Positions 28,846 to 39,966 are shown, counted from the first letter of the stretch. The stretch: DNA of 64,000 bases from Rugamonas rubra (GCF_900114705.1 NZ_FOTW01000020.1:1-64000); one strand, 5' to 3'. A program made the numbers and translations. Notes: generated by a model not told the origin, from the letters alone.

Positions 28846-29442
28846 ATGACCCAGAATTTTTTCCAGACCTTCATCCTGTTGCTGCTGGTGACCGATCCCT
28901 TCGGCAATGTGCCGCTGTTCGCCAGCGCGCTCAACCCGGTGCCGCTGGCGCGCCGGCCGCGCATCGTCATCCGCGAGTGTATGATCGCCTTCGTGCTGTT
29001 GCTGGTGTTTATGTTTTTCGGCCGCCACTTCCTCACCGCCTTGCAACTGTCCGAGGTGTCGCTGCGCATCGGCGGCGCGGTGATCCTGTTGCTGATCGCG
29101 ATACGCATGATCTTCCCGCATCCGGACGGCGTGCTCGGCAAGACCGAGGGCGGCGAACCCTTCATCGTGCCGCTGGCGATTCCGGCCTTGGCCGGGCCGT
29201 CGGCGCTGGCTACGGTGCTGCTGTTCTCGCGCGAGAGCACCGGCGAGATCCTGGTCCATGTCGCCGCGCTGACCGCCGTGCTGGCGGTGTGGCTGGCCGT
29301 GTTCCTCGGTGCCGAGCGGCTGCAGAAGGTGCTCGGCCCGCAGGTGATGACGGCCTTCGAGCGGCTGATGGGTTTGATACTGACGGCGATGTCGGTCGAG
29401 ATGCTGCTGGGCGGCATCCGCGAGTTCGTCAAATCCCTGTAA
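28846..29442 (+). CDS. marC: MarC family membrane protein
   Basis: 198 residues with six hydrophobic segments (FILLLLVTDPFGNVPLF, AFVLLLVFMFFG, IGGAVILLLIAIRMIF, PLAIPALAGPSALATVLL and others). The TDPFGNVPLF and PLAIPALAGPSA motifs are typical of the MarC/UPF0056 family. The molecular function of that family is not established, and the old link to antibiotic resistance is weak. The frame is open to a TTG at 28795, but the ATG at 28846 matches the family start. It converges with uvrB. Confidence 0.88.
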   Translation: MTQNFFQTFILLLLVTDPFGNVPLFASALNPVPLARRPRIVIRECMIAFVLLLVFMFFGRHFLTALQLSEVSLRIGGAVILLLIAIRMIFPHPDGVLGKTEGGEPFIVPLAIPALAGPSALATVLLFSRESTGEILVHVAALTAVLAVWLAVFLGAERLQKVLGPQVMTAFERLMGLILTAMSVEMLLGGIREFVKSL

Positions 29443-29472
29443 CGCGCACCGGGCCGCCCGCCCGGCACGGCC

Positions 29473-31572
<2,100 letters not shown>

Positions 31573-31682
31573 ATCCTCAGACCTTTGTTAAAATATTGGC
31601 CTGCCAACGGCCCTGGTGCGGTAACTCAGGGCTACTGCAGACAACCCGCCGCGAACCGCCTCCAATCGAATCGAATCTTATC

Positions 31683-32897
31683 ATGACGAACCCTTCCGTT
31701 TCAGCCAGCCTGTTCAGCGCCATCGAGATGGCCCCCCGCGACCCTATCCTGGGCATCACCGAAGCCTTCAATGCGGATACCAATCCGGCCAAGATCAATC
31801 TTGGCGTCGGCGTCTATTATGACGACAACGGCAAAGTGCCGCTGCTGGCGTGCGTGCAAAAGGCGGAAGCGATTCTGATCGAACAGGCCGCGCCGCGCAC
31901 CTATCTGCCGATCGAAGGCCTGGCGGCCTACGACAAGGCGGTGCAGGAGCTGGTGTTTGGCGCCGACAGCGCCGTCATTCAAGAGCGCCGCGCCATCACG
32001 GTGCAGGCCATCGGCGGCACCGGCGCGCTGAAGATCGGCGCCGACTTCCTGCAGCGCTTCGCGCCGGGCGCCCAGGTCTACATCAGCGACCCGAGCTGGG
32101 AAAACCACCGCGCCCTGTTCGAGAGCGCCGGTTTCGTCGTCAACAACTACGCCTACTACGACGCCGCCACGCACGGCGTCAACTTCGCCGGCATGCTGGC
32201 CGACCTGAAGGCGATGCCGCGCGGCTCCGTCGTGCTGCTGCACGCCTGCTGCCACAACCCGACCGGCGCCGACCTGAGCAGCGCCCAGTGGGACGAGGTG
32301 ATCGCCGCCGTCAGCGCCGGCGGCCTGGTGCCCTTCCTCGACATGGCCTACCAGGGCTTTGGCGCCGGCATCGCCGAGGACGGCGCGGTGGTGCGCCGCT
32401 TCGCCGCCGCCGGCGGTCCGCTGCTGATCTCCAACTCGTTCTCGAAGTCGTTCTCGCTGTACGGCGAGCGCGTCGGTGCCTTGAGCGTGGTGGCCGCCAG
32501 CGCGGAGGAGGCCGGCCGCCTGCTGTCGCAGCTGAAGCGCGTGGTGCGCACCAACTACTCGAACCCGCCCGTGCACGGCGGCAAGGTCGTCGCCACCGTG
32601 CTGACCACGCCGGAACTGCGCCAGCTGTGGGAAGAGGAGCTGGCCGGCATGCGCGTGCGCATCAAGGAAATGCGCGACGCCTTCGTCAAGAAGCTGAAGG
32701 AAAAAGCGCCGGAGCACGACTTCGCCTTCGTGCGCGACCAGGTCGGCATGTTCTCCTATTCGGGCCTGAGCAAGGCCCAGGTGGAGCAGTTGCGCGCCCA
32801 GTCGATCTACGCCGTGGACACCGGCCGCATCTGCGTGGCGGCATTGAATTCGCGCAACATTGACATCGTCATTGACGCCATCGCCAAAGTCCTTTAA
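31683..32897 (+). CDS. Aspartate/aromatic amino acid aminotransferase
   Basis: 404 residues. A PLP-dependent class I aminotransferase of the AspC/TyrB group. The PLP lysine is in SNSFSKSFSLYGERVG. Other landmarks are INLGVGVYYDDNGKVP near the start, HACCHNPTGADL, FLDMAYQGFG and the substrate-binding arginine in TGRICVAALN. Whether aromatic amino acids or aspartate are preferred cannot be told from sequence. It is divergent from uvrB and followed by tRNA-Asn. Confidence 0.93.
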   Translation: MTNPSVSASLFSAIEMAPRDPILGITEAFNADTNPAKINLGVGVYYDDNGKVPLLACVQKAEAILIEQAAPRTYLPIEGLAAYDKAVQELVFGADSAVIQERRAITVQAIGGTGALKIGADFLQRFAPGAQVYISDPSWENHRALFESAGFVVNNYAYYDAATHGVNFAGMLADLKAMPRGSVVLLHACCHNPTGADLSSAQWDEVIAAVSAGGLVPFLDMAYQGFGAGIAEDGAVVRRFAAAGGPLLISNSFSKSFSLYGERVGALSVVAASAEEAGRLLSQLKRVVRTNYSNPPVHGGKVVATVLTTPELRQLWEEELAGMRVRIKEMRDAFVKKLKEKAPEHDFAFVRDQVGMFSYSGLSKAQVEQLRAQSIYAVDTGRICVAALNSRNIDIVIDAIAKVL

Positions 32898-32976
32898 GAT
32901 CTTGCTTCTTCGGGTTGATCGAAAGATTGATCCGGAAGGCAGCACGGAATACGAATCAGATTGCTTCATCAGAACC

Positions 32977-33003
32977 TTGATGGCGTGAAAGAAACAGTAT
33001 AAA
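32977..33003 (+). promoter_or_regulatory. Candidate promoter of tRNA-Asn copy 1
   Basis: TTGATG (32977-32982) and TATAAA (32998-33003), 15-base spacing, 13 bases before the tRNA. The discriminator region gcctc is shared with copies 2 and 4. Confidence 0.5.
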
Positions 33004-33016
33004 ATGTTGCCTCTAA

Positions 33017-33092
33017 TCCCTGATAGCTCAGTTGGTAGAGCGACGGACTGTTAATCCGCAGGTCCCTGGTTCGAGTCCAGGTCGGGGAGCCA
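33017..33092 (+). tRNA. tRNA-Asn (GTT), copy 1
   Basis: 76 bases with encoded CCA. The acceptor stem is tccctga/tcgggga (with wobble), the anticodon loop is ctGTTaa and the T-arm is cctggttcgagtccagg. The sequence is identical to the three other copies in the window. A terminator follows. Confidence 0.97.
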
Positions 33093-33098
33093 GAATTT

Positions 33099-33130
33099 AA
33101 AAGGCCGCATCGAAAGATGCGGCCTTTTTT
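33099..33130 (+). terminator. Terminator after tRNA-Asn copy 1
   Basis: A stem aaaggccgcat/atgcggccttt with a CGAAAG loop, then a T-rich tail. Confidence 0.9.
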
Positions 33131-33258
33131 GTTTTTTGCGCCTGGCATGGATGCGTTCCTGCTCGGCCGCCACCGCCAACGGCTCCAGTCCGGACTGGCT
33201 GGGCATGACGCGGCCCCGCGAGTGACCGCAGGGCCGTGTTGTTTTCTCCGCCGCCGGC

Positions 33259-33633
33259 CTATTTGTGGGGCCGCATCTTGATCACGCGAGAAACTTGGCT
33301 GGGGGTGAGTCCGGCGCCCTGCGTGAAGGGAGTGCATTCGACCTGCGTCGTATAGGTTTCCTGCGCCGCGAAATGGCCGACGAAGCGGTATCGATCCGAG
33401 TCCTGGCGAATGAAAACAGGCACCGGTTCGGCTTGGCGCGACAGCGTAAGGCCGGCAGCTCGCGCGGACGCGCCACTATTGCAGACGATGTACTCTGGCG
33501 CCCGTGGATTCAATTCGAGGCGCAGGCAGGCTGCGACGATTTTTCCATTGCTGGCAGGCAAGAACGAGTCCTTGTTACCGCCTACAGTCTGATGAATGTT
33601 TTCACGGCTGTAGTCTTTGTTAAGTTCGAACAT
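33259..33633 (-). CDS. Uncharacterised small protein (stand-alone domain)
   Basis: 124 residues, start MFELNKDYSREN, with GGAGAG 5 bases upstream. Predicted soluble and mixed alpha/beta, without signal peptide. Conserved-looking segments are GGNKDSFLPASNGKIVAAC, LNPRAPEYIVCNSG, PVPVFIRQ and RYRFVGHF. I recall similar short proteins that start FELNKDYSR and contain PIPVFIK in many bacteria, possibly DUF6697-like, but cannot name a function. It is transcribed towards tRNA copy 1. A short palindrome lies just upstream. Confidence 0.6.
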   Translation of the reverse strand: MFELNKDYSRENIHQTVGGNKDSFLPASNGKIVAACLRLELNPRAPEYIVCNSGASARAAGLTLSRQAEPVPVFIRQDSDRYRFVGHFAAQETYTTQVECTPFTQGAGLTPSQVSRVIKMRPHK

Positions 33634-33975
33634 AAATCTCTCCATTCATCCGTACAGCGGTTGCTGTATGAATGCATTAGGATAGAGAATCACTCGTAAA
33701 TTTTTTGTCAATCTTGCTGCGATTTGTATATGCAATTCGTAAAATTCCGCGGCCGCTGGGCGTGGCAAGCCGTCAATTGGCTCGGGGAGGGGGGGCGACT
33801 GTGTCGACAACCTCGGGAAGCATATTGCTGGCCGGGTGTGTCTTGCGGTGACGGGTGCTGGGTCGGCAACTGTGGCAAAAGTTTCTACGTAGTAATAAAT
33901 ATTCCATTTCGGTAATTTCATCGCTATCATTCAGGAAGTTAAGTCGCGCTCCCGCGCCGACCCTGAAGGAAGCCC
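33634..33975. other. Intergenic region with a short palindrome
   Basis: Divergent spacer between the small uncharacterised gene and the HD-GYP gene. A perfect inverted repeat tacagc-ggtt-gctgta lies at 33653-33668, 20 bases upstream of the leftward gene, and could be an operator. Part of the region is AT-rich. No supported gene is seen. Confidence 0.5.
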
Positions 33976-35346
33976 ATGCCAGCTCTGCACGCCGCCCCCG
34001 TCAATCGCCACTACCTGGACAAGGTGATGGCGGTGGCCGAAATCATGGCGGTGGAGGTGATCGTCGACATCCTTGACGTGCGCGGCTTGAAGCTGGTGGC
34101 CAAGGGCACCAGGGTCACCCGGGCGCTGCAGGAAAAGCTGATCCTGCACAAGCTGCGGCAGCCCTTCGAAAGCTGCGTGCGGGTGAGCGGCGGCGTCGAT
34201 CAGAGGGCCATCGCCGGCATCGCCGGCCGCCTCGTCGAGACCAGTCCCTCGCTGGCCCACATCCTGCGCGCCAGCGGGAAGGGCAGTGCGGCGGTGCTGG
34301 CGCAGCTGGCCCGGCTGGAGTTCGGCGACGCCCTGCGGATGATGTTGACCGTGGCCGACCGCAACGGCGCCCACGCGCTGGAGCACGCCGTGCTGGTCAG
34401 CCTGCTGTCCGTCTGCATGGCGCAGAAGCTGGGCCTGGGCGAACAGGATCAAATGGTGGCCGGCCTGGCGGGCATGCTGCACGACATCGGCGAGCTGTAC
34501 GTCGCGCCCGCCTTCCTGGCACGCGGCAAGCGGCTGCTGCCGCACGAGTGGTCGCACATTGTCGTGCATCCGCGCATCGGGCAGATGTTGATCGACGAGT
34601 TGGGCGGCTACCCGGCGGCGGTCGGGCGGGCGGTGGCCGAGCACCACGAGCGCTTCGACGGCAGCGGCTATCCACGCCAGATCGGCGGCGGCCAGATCAG
34701 CGCGCCGGGCCAGGCGGTGGCGGTGGCGGAGGTGATCGCCGGCCTGCTGTTGACCGACCATCCGTTGGAGCGGGCCGAGTTGGCGTTGAAGATCATTCCC
34801 GGCGAATACTCGCACGAGCTGTTGTCGGCCATTTCGGGCGCGCTGCGCATGGCCACCCCGGACGCGGCGGCCGATCCCGTCCGCGCGCAGGGCGGGGAGG
34901 GCGTGGAACACCTGTTCTGGCGCATCGCCGCCATCCTCGACGTTGGCGAGGGCTTGATGGTGGGGGTGGCGGCGAAGTCGCCCGGCATGCTGGAGCTATT
35001 GCATAAGACGATGGAGCGGGTGCGCACCATCCGCCGCGCCTTTATCAGCACCGGCCTGGACGTGTATGTGCGGCCGGAGTCGGACCTGGGCGCCGGCACG
35101 GACCAGATGCTGCTGTTCGAGCGCGAGGTGGCCGGCCGGGAGATCCAGTGGCGGCTGCGCGATATCGCCCGCGACCTGGCGCTGCAAACCTCGGCACCGG
35201 ACGAGCAGGTGCTGCTGGCGCCGCTGGTGCGCATGCTGGACGACGACCTGCCCGGCGCGGCGCGCGCCAAGCCGCTCGCGCCCGCGCCGGCGGCCTGGAG
35301 CGGTTCGGTTTTGGCCGGCGGCAGCATGCGGCATGGCGGCGCCTGA
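33976..35346 (+). CDS. HD-GYP domain protein (putative c-di-GMP phosphodiesterase)
   Basis: 456 residues. The HD motif is LHDIGELY (H169-D170) and the GYP part is HHERFDGSGYP (H223-H224 to P233), so a metal-dependent phosphohydrolase site of the HD-GYP class is present. HDIGK is usual; here the fifth residue is Glu. An N-terminal region (1-120) of unknown type precedes it (VIVDILDVRGLKLVAKGTRV). A helical C-terminal extension (about 310-430) has no recognised motif. It may hydrolyse c-di-GMP, but activity is unproven. It is flanked by tRNA genes. Confidence 0.8.
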   Translation: MPALHAAPVNRHYLDKVMAVAEIMAVEVIVDILDVRGLKLVAKGTRVTRALQEKLILHKLRQPFESCVRVSGGVDQRAIAGIAGRLVETSPSLAHILRASGKGSAAVLAQLARLEFGDALRMMLTVADRNGAHALEHAVLVSLLSVCMAQKLGLGEQDQMVAGLAGMLHDIGELYVAPAFLARGKRLLPHEWSHIVVHPRIGQMLIDELGGYPAAVGRAVAEHHERFDGSGYPRQIGGGQISAPGQAVAVAEVIAGLLLTDHPLERAELALKIIPGEYSHELLSAISGALRMATPDAAADPVRAQGGEGVEHLFWRIAAILDVGEGLMVGVAAKSPGMLELLHKTMERVRTIRRAFISTGLDVYVRPESDLGAGTDQMLLFEREVAGREIQWRLRDIARDLALQTSAPDEQVLLAPLVRMLDDDLPGAARAKPLAPAPAAWSGSVLAGGSMRHGGA

Positions 35347-35463
35347 GGGCGGCGCGCGCTGCCGCACGCCGCCGCCGAGTGCTCCGCTTGGCATGTTTTT
35401 CATGCACACAATTTTTTTGCGAAATAATTTCCATTCGGGGCAACCAAATGCGCGTTGAACAGC

Positions 35464-35469
35464 TATAAT
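35464..35469 (+). promoter_or_regulatory. -10 element of tRNA-Asn copy 2
   Basis: Consensus TATAAT 11 bases before the tRNA, followed by tgctgcctctg, the discriminator shared with copies 1 and 4. No good -35 is seen. Confidence 0.55.
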
Positions 35470-35480
35470 GCTGCCTCTGT

Positions 35481-35556
35481 TCCCTGATAGCTCAGTTGGT
35501 AGAGCGACGGACTGTTAATCCGCAGGTCCCTGGTTCGAGTCCAGGTCGGGGAGCCA
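35481..35556 (+). tRNA. tRNA-Asn (GTT), copy 2
   Basis: The same 76-base sequence as copy 1, including CCA and the GTT anticodon. It is 135 bases upstream of copy 3, with a terminator between them, so the two are probably separate units. Confidence 0.97.
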
Positions 35557-35564
35557 GAATTTCG

Positions 35565-35594
35565 AAAGCCACGTTGCTTAGCGTGGCTTTTTTA
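35565..35594 (+). terminator. Terminator after tRNA-Asn copy 2
   Basis: A perfect 9-bp stem aaagccacg/cgtggcttt with an 8-base loop, followed by more T. Confidence 0.9.
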
Positions 35595-35691
35595 ATGAGC
35601 GCCGGGAGCCGAAGCCCGGCATGCAGCAGGTGGGAATCTTCCGCCTCGGCCTCGCCCAAAGCGAGATCGGCATAGTTAATTCGCGCACTTT

Positions 35692-35767
35692 TCCCTGATA
35701 GCTCAGTTGGTAGAGCGACGGACTGTTAATCCGCAGGTCCCTGGTTCGAGTCCAGGTCGGGGAGCCA
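35692..35767 (+). tRNA. tRNA-Asn (GTT), copy 3
   Basis: Identical to copies 1, 2 and 4. The gcctc leader box seen before the others is missing here, and no clear TATAAT precedes it. It may depend on read-through or a weak promoter. A terminator follows. Confidence 0.96.
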
Positions 35768-35785
35768 GAATACAGCAAGACCAAC

Positions 35786-35815
35786 AAGCCCAGCCTTCAC
35801 CGGTTGGGCTTTTTG
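35786..35815 (+). terminator. Terminator after tRNA-Asn copy 3
   Basis: A stem aagcccagcc/ggttgggctt with one wobble pair, then ttt. It closely resembles the terminator after copy 4. Confidence 0.85.
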
Positions 35816-36071
35816 CGTTTGGAGGCTGGATGTTCCAGCATCGCGGGCCGCAGAGATGCCGTTGGAAGTCGGCATGGCCTCATGTAATTCGTGACAATAT
35901 GTGAGGTTTTCGTTTGGGCAAGGTGTTATTCTGATCGGGTGCGGCAGAATTCGGCCGGGTGCGGCAATTGCGATATCAGACCTTCTGCGCTTATCGAGCG
36001 ATCGGGCAAACGGTCGCATCGTCGTAAAGATGATGGTGCGCGTACACTGACCCGCAAACTGGAGCCCCATT

Positions 36072-36116
36072 CTGTGAATCCGCAGGTCCCTGGTTCGGGT
36101 CCAGGTCGGGGAGCCA
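36072..36116 (+). pseudogene. 3' fragment of tRNA-Asn (possible attachment-site scar)
   Basis: 45 bases match the tRNA-Asn from the anticodon loop to CCA at 43 of 45 positions. The differences are t to g in the anticodon and a to g in the T-loop. The 5' half is absent, so it cannot be a functional tRNA. Such 3' halves are typical of att duplicates left by tRNA-targeting integrases. About 300 bases separate it from intact copy 3, with no integrase in between, so this is a decayed or nested site. Confidence 0.8.
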
Positions 36117-36173
36117 ACATATCGAAAGTGGCTGGATTTGTCCAAGCACTCAATTCTCAACGTCACCGACGTC

Positions 36174-37337
36174 ATGCTGCCTTTCGAGCCTCGCATTGTC
36201 GATCTCGGGCGCCAGACCGTGCTCAGCGAGCGCCACCTGTTGCCTGCGTTGCTGGAGCTTGAAGCTTTCTTCCTGGCAATCCGGTTGCATGTGGATTTGA
36301 CGCTGGAGCGCGCGCAGCCGGTCAAGCTGGGGAAAACGTATCCGCTCGGCCAATGTCTTGAAATCTCGCAAGCGGTGATGCGGCTGCTGGAGCAGGGCGA
36401 TGTGTCCGCAGTGCGGCTGTCGGATGCCGCCGTTGCCGGCCGAAAGGCATTTGCCGCCTTCCGTAAGGCTGGCGGCGCGTTCCGCCTAGTGTGGGGTGAT
36501 CTGCGTGGCGAATTTTTCCAGAACGCCTTTCAGCTGGGCACCTTGTATCTGGATGTTTCCAACGATACGGTGACCCCTGCCAAGCCCAAGGTGGAAATCC
36601 TGCCATTCGAGCAGGCGCGCCTGATACCGATCGCCGATTACCGTCATTTCGCGCGGATTTCCTCGCGTTACTGGAAACATCGCGTCTACCCGAACCATGT
36701 GCTGCCCGAGTTGGCGCCGTATTGTCCGCTGATTCATCTCGCGGCGGATGGTGTGCTGGCGATCATGGACTGCACGGAATATATGGTTGGCATGACCAGG
36801 GCGGGGCGCTTCGCGCCCAGCGAGGCAGTGCTGTCGGACCAGCCGATGCCGGCCGCCTTGTTTCAGTACATTGTGCAGGCATTGGGCGAAGTAAAATTGA
36901 CATTGCCGCGCACGGCGGAAGAGGGGCGAGTCATGGCGCTGCGGGCTTGCCGCGAATACCGCAGCAAGCGCTGCTACGCCGTGCCGCGCCATGGCGCAAA
37001 ACTCGTCATGGCTACCCATGAAATCAATCGCAGCTTGCTGCACGCGAGCACGGCCCAGCCTTACGTCGCGCCATCTGAACCACCCCCTACACCTGTAAAA
37101 AGTGGAGCTGGCATGAACGCACCCGGGAAAATTACGATCAATGGCACGGAGTTCAGTGCTGCCGCCATGTCCGAAGAAGCGCGCCGGAATTTCGATATGG
37201 TGCGAGTCATCGACGATAAGCTTGTGGAGCTGCAACGTGACCTGGAAATCCATCAAGCCGCCCGCAACGCGTATATCGAGGCGTTGGTGAAATCGCTGTC
37301 TGCGGCGCCCGGGCGGGACCCTGCGACGGATGGTTGA
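36174..37337 (+). CDS. Hypothetical protein with DUF6447-like C-terminus
   Basis: 387 residues from ATG 36174; a TTG at 36138 would add 12 residues. The frame stays open upstream into the tRNA fragment as far as a stop at 36075-36077, so a longer ancestral gene could have been cut at the scar. The main part (1-300) has no motif I recognise. The last 65 residues (GKITINGTEFSAAAMSEEARR, then DDKLVELQRDLEIHQAARNAY in two runs) resemble the small DUF6447 domain with a coiled helix. No signal peptide or membrane segment. Base composition is less GC-rich than surrounding genes, consistent with acquisition. No Shine-Dalgarno is obvious. Confidence 0.6.
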   Translation: MLPFEPRIVDLGRQTVLSERHLLPALLELEAFFLAIRLHVDLTLERAQPVKLGKTYPLGQCLEISQAVMRLLEQGDVSAVRLSDAAVAGRKAFAAFRKAGGAFRLVWGDLRGEFFQNAFQLGTLYLDVSNDTVTPAKPKVEILPFEQARLIPIADYRHFARISSRYWKHRVYPNHVLPELAPYCPLIHLAADGVLAIMDCTEYMVGMTRAGRFAPSEAVLSDQPMPAALFQYIVQALGEVKLTLPRTAEEGRVMALRACREYRSKRCYAVPRHGAKLVMATHEINRSLLHASTAQPYVAPSEPPPTPVKSGAGMNAPGKITINGTEFSAAAMSEEARRNFDMVRVIDDKLVELQRDLEIHQAARNAYIEALVKSLSAAPGRDPATDG

Positions 37338-37753
37338 TGTCGCAGTTCAATTTTATTTCCTTTTGAAATGCAAGATATTTTCTCGCGATATGCGGAATTC
37401 ATGCTTGCTTAGCTGAAAACTGTTGTATATGGCGCAGCTATGGCTATATTGGTCTTGCTATACCCACTATCAATGCCAGACAATACCGCCTTTCTGCAAG
37501 TCGGCACATTCCAGACATCTTCAAGATGCGGGCCAGACCAGCGCCCGCCACCATCCCGGCCAGTTCCTTTACGCGAACCGCCGCCAAGGCGAGGCGCATG
37601 GCGCGCCCAGTTTTTGCCGAGGGCGGGGTGATCCCCCGCTTGCGCCGCCGCCCCGGGCCAGACCGGGCGGATTGGACGGCGTCCATACAAGAGGAAGCAG
37701 GAGACAACTGTGAACCACTCTTTGTACGAATTTTATTAAACCGAGGAATGCAA
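37338..37753. other. Intergenic region upstream of the TonB receptor
   Basis: An AT-rich first part (37340-37470) is followed by a GC-rich block (37520-37690) in which cgggccagacc occurs twice (37528-37538 and 37656-37666). Open frames across it have no family resemblance. I see no regulatory motif such as a Fur box that I would defend. Confidence 0.4.
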
Positions 37754-39940
37754 ATGATCAAACTGTCCAAGATGCACAAGCGCCTGTTGGCGCTGGGTGC
37801 GGCGATGCCTATTGGCTCGGCCATGGCGCAAAGCGTCCCCGCCAGCGCACCGCAACTGGAAACCGTCACCGTCACGGCGCAGCGCCGCACCGAGAACATC
37901 CGCGAAGTGCCGGTGTCGGTGTCGTCGCTGAACAATGAGAAGCTCGACGTGCTGCTGTCCGGCGGCCAGGACATCCGCCTGCTGGCCGGCAAAGTGCCGA
38001 GCCTGAACGTGGAGTCGTCGACCGGCCGCGTCTTCCCGCGCTTCTACATCCGTGGCTATGGCAACAGCGACTTCTCGATCTTCGCCTCGCAGCCCGTCTC
38101 GCTGATCTATGACGACGTGGTGCAGGAAAACCCCATCCTCAAAGGCTTCCCGCTGTTCGACACGAAGAACGTCGAAGTGCTGCGCGGCCCGCAGGGCACC
38201 CTGTTCGGCCGCAACACCCCGGCCGGCGTGGTCAAGTTCGAATCGGAAAAGCCCAACCTGAAAAAGGTCGAGGGCTACTACAACCTGTCGTGGGCGACCT
38301 ACAACACCGCCAACGTCGAAGGCGCCGTCAACGTGCCGCTGAGCAAGGAATGGGCGCTGCGCGTGTCTGCCCTGCGCCAGCACCGCGACAACTTCGTCGA
38401 CAACACCACCACCGGCAAGCAGGACGCGCTGGAGGGCTACAACGAGCACGCCGAGCGCGTGCAGCTGCTGTACGCGCCGAACGCGGCCTTCAACGCCCTG
38501 TTCAATGTGCACCAGCGCACCACCACCGGCAGCTCGCGCGTGTTCCGCGCCAACATCATCAAGTTCGGCAGCAACGACCTGGTCGACGGCTACGACAACG
38601 GCAAGGTCGCCAACAACGGCCTGAACTACCAGAACCTGCGCACCAACGGCGCCAGCATGCGCCTGAGCTGGGACCTGGACGCGGTCAAGCTGTTCTCGAT
38701 CACCGGCTACGAGTCGGTCGGCAAGTACGAAAGCCGTGGCGACATCGACGGCGGCAGCGTGCAGCCGGGCGTGCCGTTCCAGGTGGAATCGGCCGCCACC
38801 ATGCCCGACCTGAAGCAACTGAGCCAGGAGTTCCGCGTCGAATCGAAGAACGCCGGCCCGCTGAACTGGCAGAGCGGCCTGTACTACTTCCATGAGGACG
38901 GCAAGGGCGGTTCCGACGGCTTCGACAGCACCAAGGGCAACATCCAGACCTCGCACCTGCTGAGCCAGCAGGTCAACACCGCCTGGGCCGCCTTCGGCTC
39001 GGTCAACTACGCGGTCAGCGACGCCTTCTCGCTGCGCGGCGGCCTGCGCTACACCTACGACAAGAAGCGCTTCGCCACCGTCGAGGCGGTCAACGTGGTG
39101 CAGATCGCGCCGCAGTCGGTCGGCGAGAGCAAGTCCAAGGTCAACTGGGACGTCAGCGCCGTCTACAAGCTGAACAAGGACGTCAACGTCTACGCCCGCG
39201 TCGCCACCGGCTTCCGCGCGCCGAGCATCGCCGCCGCCAACGACAAGGTCGCCATCACCGTGGCCGACGCCGAGACCATCACCTCCTACGAGGCGGGCAT
39301 CAAGGCCGACCTGTTCAACCGCCGTGCCCGCGCCTCGTTCAGCGTGTACGACTTCGACATCAAGAACCAGCAGCTGACCGTGGTCGGCGGCCAGTCCAAC
39401 GTCACCAAGCTGATCAACGCCGCCAAGACCAAGGGCCGTGGCGCCGAGATGGATCTGGAAGGCTTCGTCACCAGCCAGTTGAAGATGAGCATCGGCGGCA
39501 GCTACAACTTCACCGAGATCCGCGATCCGAGCCTGAGCCTGCCGGCGTGCCGCACCTGCACGCCGCTCAACCCGGTCGTCAACGGCCAGATGCTGCTCAA
39601 CGGCAACGCGCTGCCGAACGCGCCGAAGTGGATCGCCAACGCCACCGCGCGCTACTCGATCCCGCTGGAAAACGGCGAGTTGTTCCTGTTCACCGACTGG
39701 TCCTACCGCACCAAGGTCAACTTCTTCCTGTACGAGTCGAAGGAGTTCACCGGCAAGCCGCTGACCGAGGGCGGCGTGCGGATCGGCTACATCTGGCAGG
39801 ATGGCAAGTATGAGCTGGCCGCCTACGGCCGCAACATCACCAACAAGCAAGTGGTGACCGGCGCCATCGACTTCAACAACCGCACCGGCTTCGTCAACGA
39901 GCCGCGCCTGTGGGGCGTGCAGTTCAAGGGCGGCTTCTAA
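37754..39940 (+). CDS. TonB-dependent outer membrane receptor
   Basis: 728 residues. The signal peptide ends AMAQS, cut after about residue 26. The plug domain starts with LETVTVTAQRRTENIREVPV and includes VEVLRGPQGTLFGRNTPAG. A 22-strand beta-barrel follows, ending in the terminal aromatic WGVQFKGGF. It imports a ligand using TonB energy. The VTVTAQRR...VPVSV plug type is common in receptors for plant or polymeric substrates, but the ligand is unknown. GAGGA lies 6 bases before ATG 37754, which is preferred over ATG 37748. No partner transport genes are adjacent. A terminator follows. Confidence 0.9.
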   Translation: MIKLSKMHKRLLALGAAMPIGSAMAQSVPASAPQLETVTVTAQRRTENIREVPVSVSSLNNEKLDVLLSGGQDIRLLAGKVPSLNVESSTGRVFPRFYIRGYGNSDFSIFASQPVSLIYDDVVQENPILKGFPLFDTKNVEVLRGPQGTLFGRNTPAGVVKFESEKPNLKKVEGYYNLSWATYNTANVEGAVNVPLSKEWALRVSALRQHRDNFVDNTTTGKQDALEGYNEHAERVQLLYAPNAAFNALFNVHQRTTTGSSRVFRANIIKFGSNDLVDGYDNGKVANNGLNYQNLRTNGASMRLSWDLDAVKLFSITGYESVGKYESRGDIDGGSVQPGVPFQVESAATMPDLKQLSQEFRVESKNAGPLNWQSGLYYFHEDGKGGSDGFDSTKGNIQTSHLLSQQVNTAWAAFGSVNYAVSDAFSLRGGLRYTYDKKRFATVEAVNVVQIAPQSVGESKSKVNWDVSAVYKLNKDVNVYARVATGFRAPSIAAANDKVAITVADAETITSYEAGIKADLFNRRARASFSVYDFDIKNQQLTVVGGQSNVTKLINAAKTKGRGAEMDLEGFVTSQLKMSIGGSYNFTEIRDPSLSLPACRTCTPLNPVVNGQMLLNGNALPNAPKWIANATARYSIPLENGELFLFTDWSYRTKVNFFLYESKEFTGKPLTEGGVRIGYIWQDGKYELAAYGRNITNKQVVTGAIDFNNRTGFVNEPRLWGVQFKGGF

Positions 39941-39966
39941 GTCCTTGCCGGCGATACCCTCCGCCT

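Noticed and set aside
31573..31682. Search for a LexA box between uvrB and the aminotransferase
   Set aside because: No CTG-N10-CAG type palindrome could be identified by eye.
37409..37690. Open frame on the minus strand upstream of the TonB receptor
   Set aside because: Composition is unlike a real protein, with no ribosome-binding site or family resemblance.
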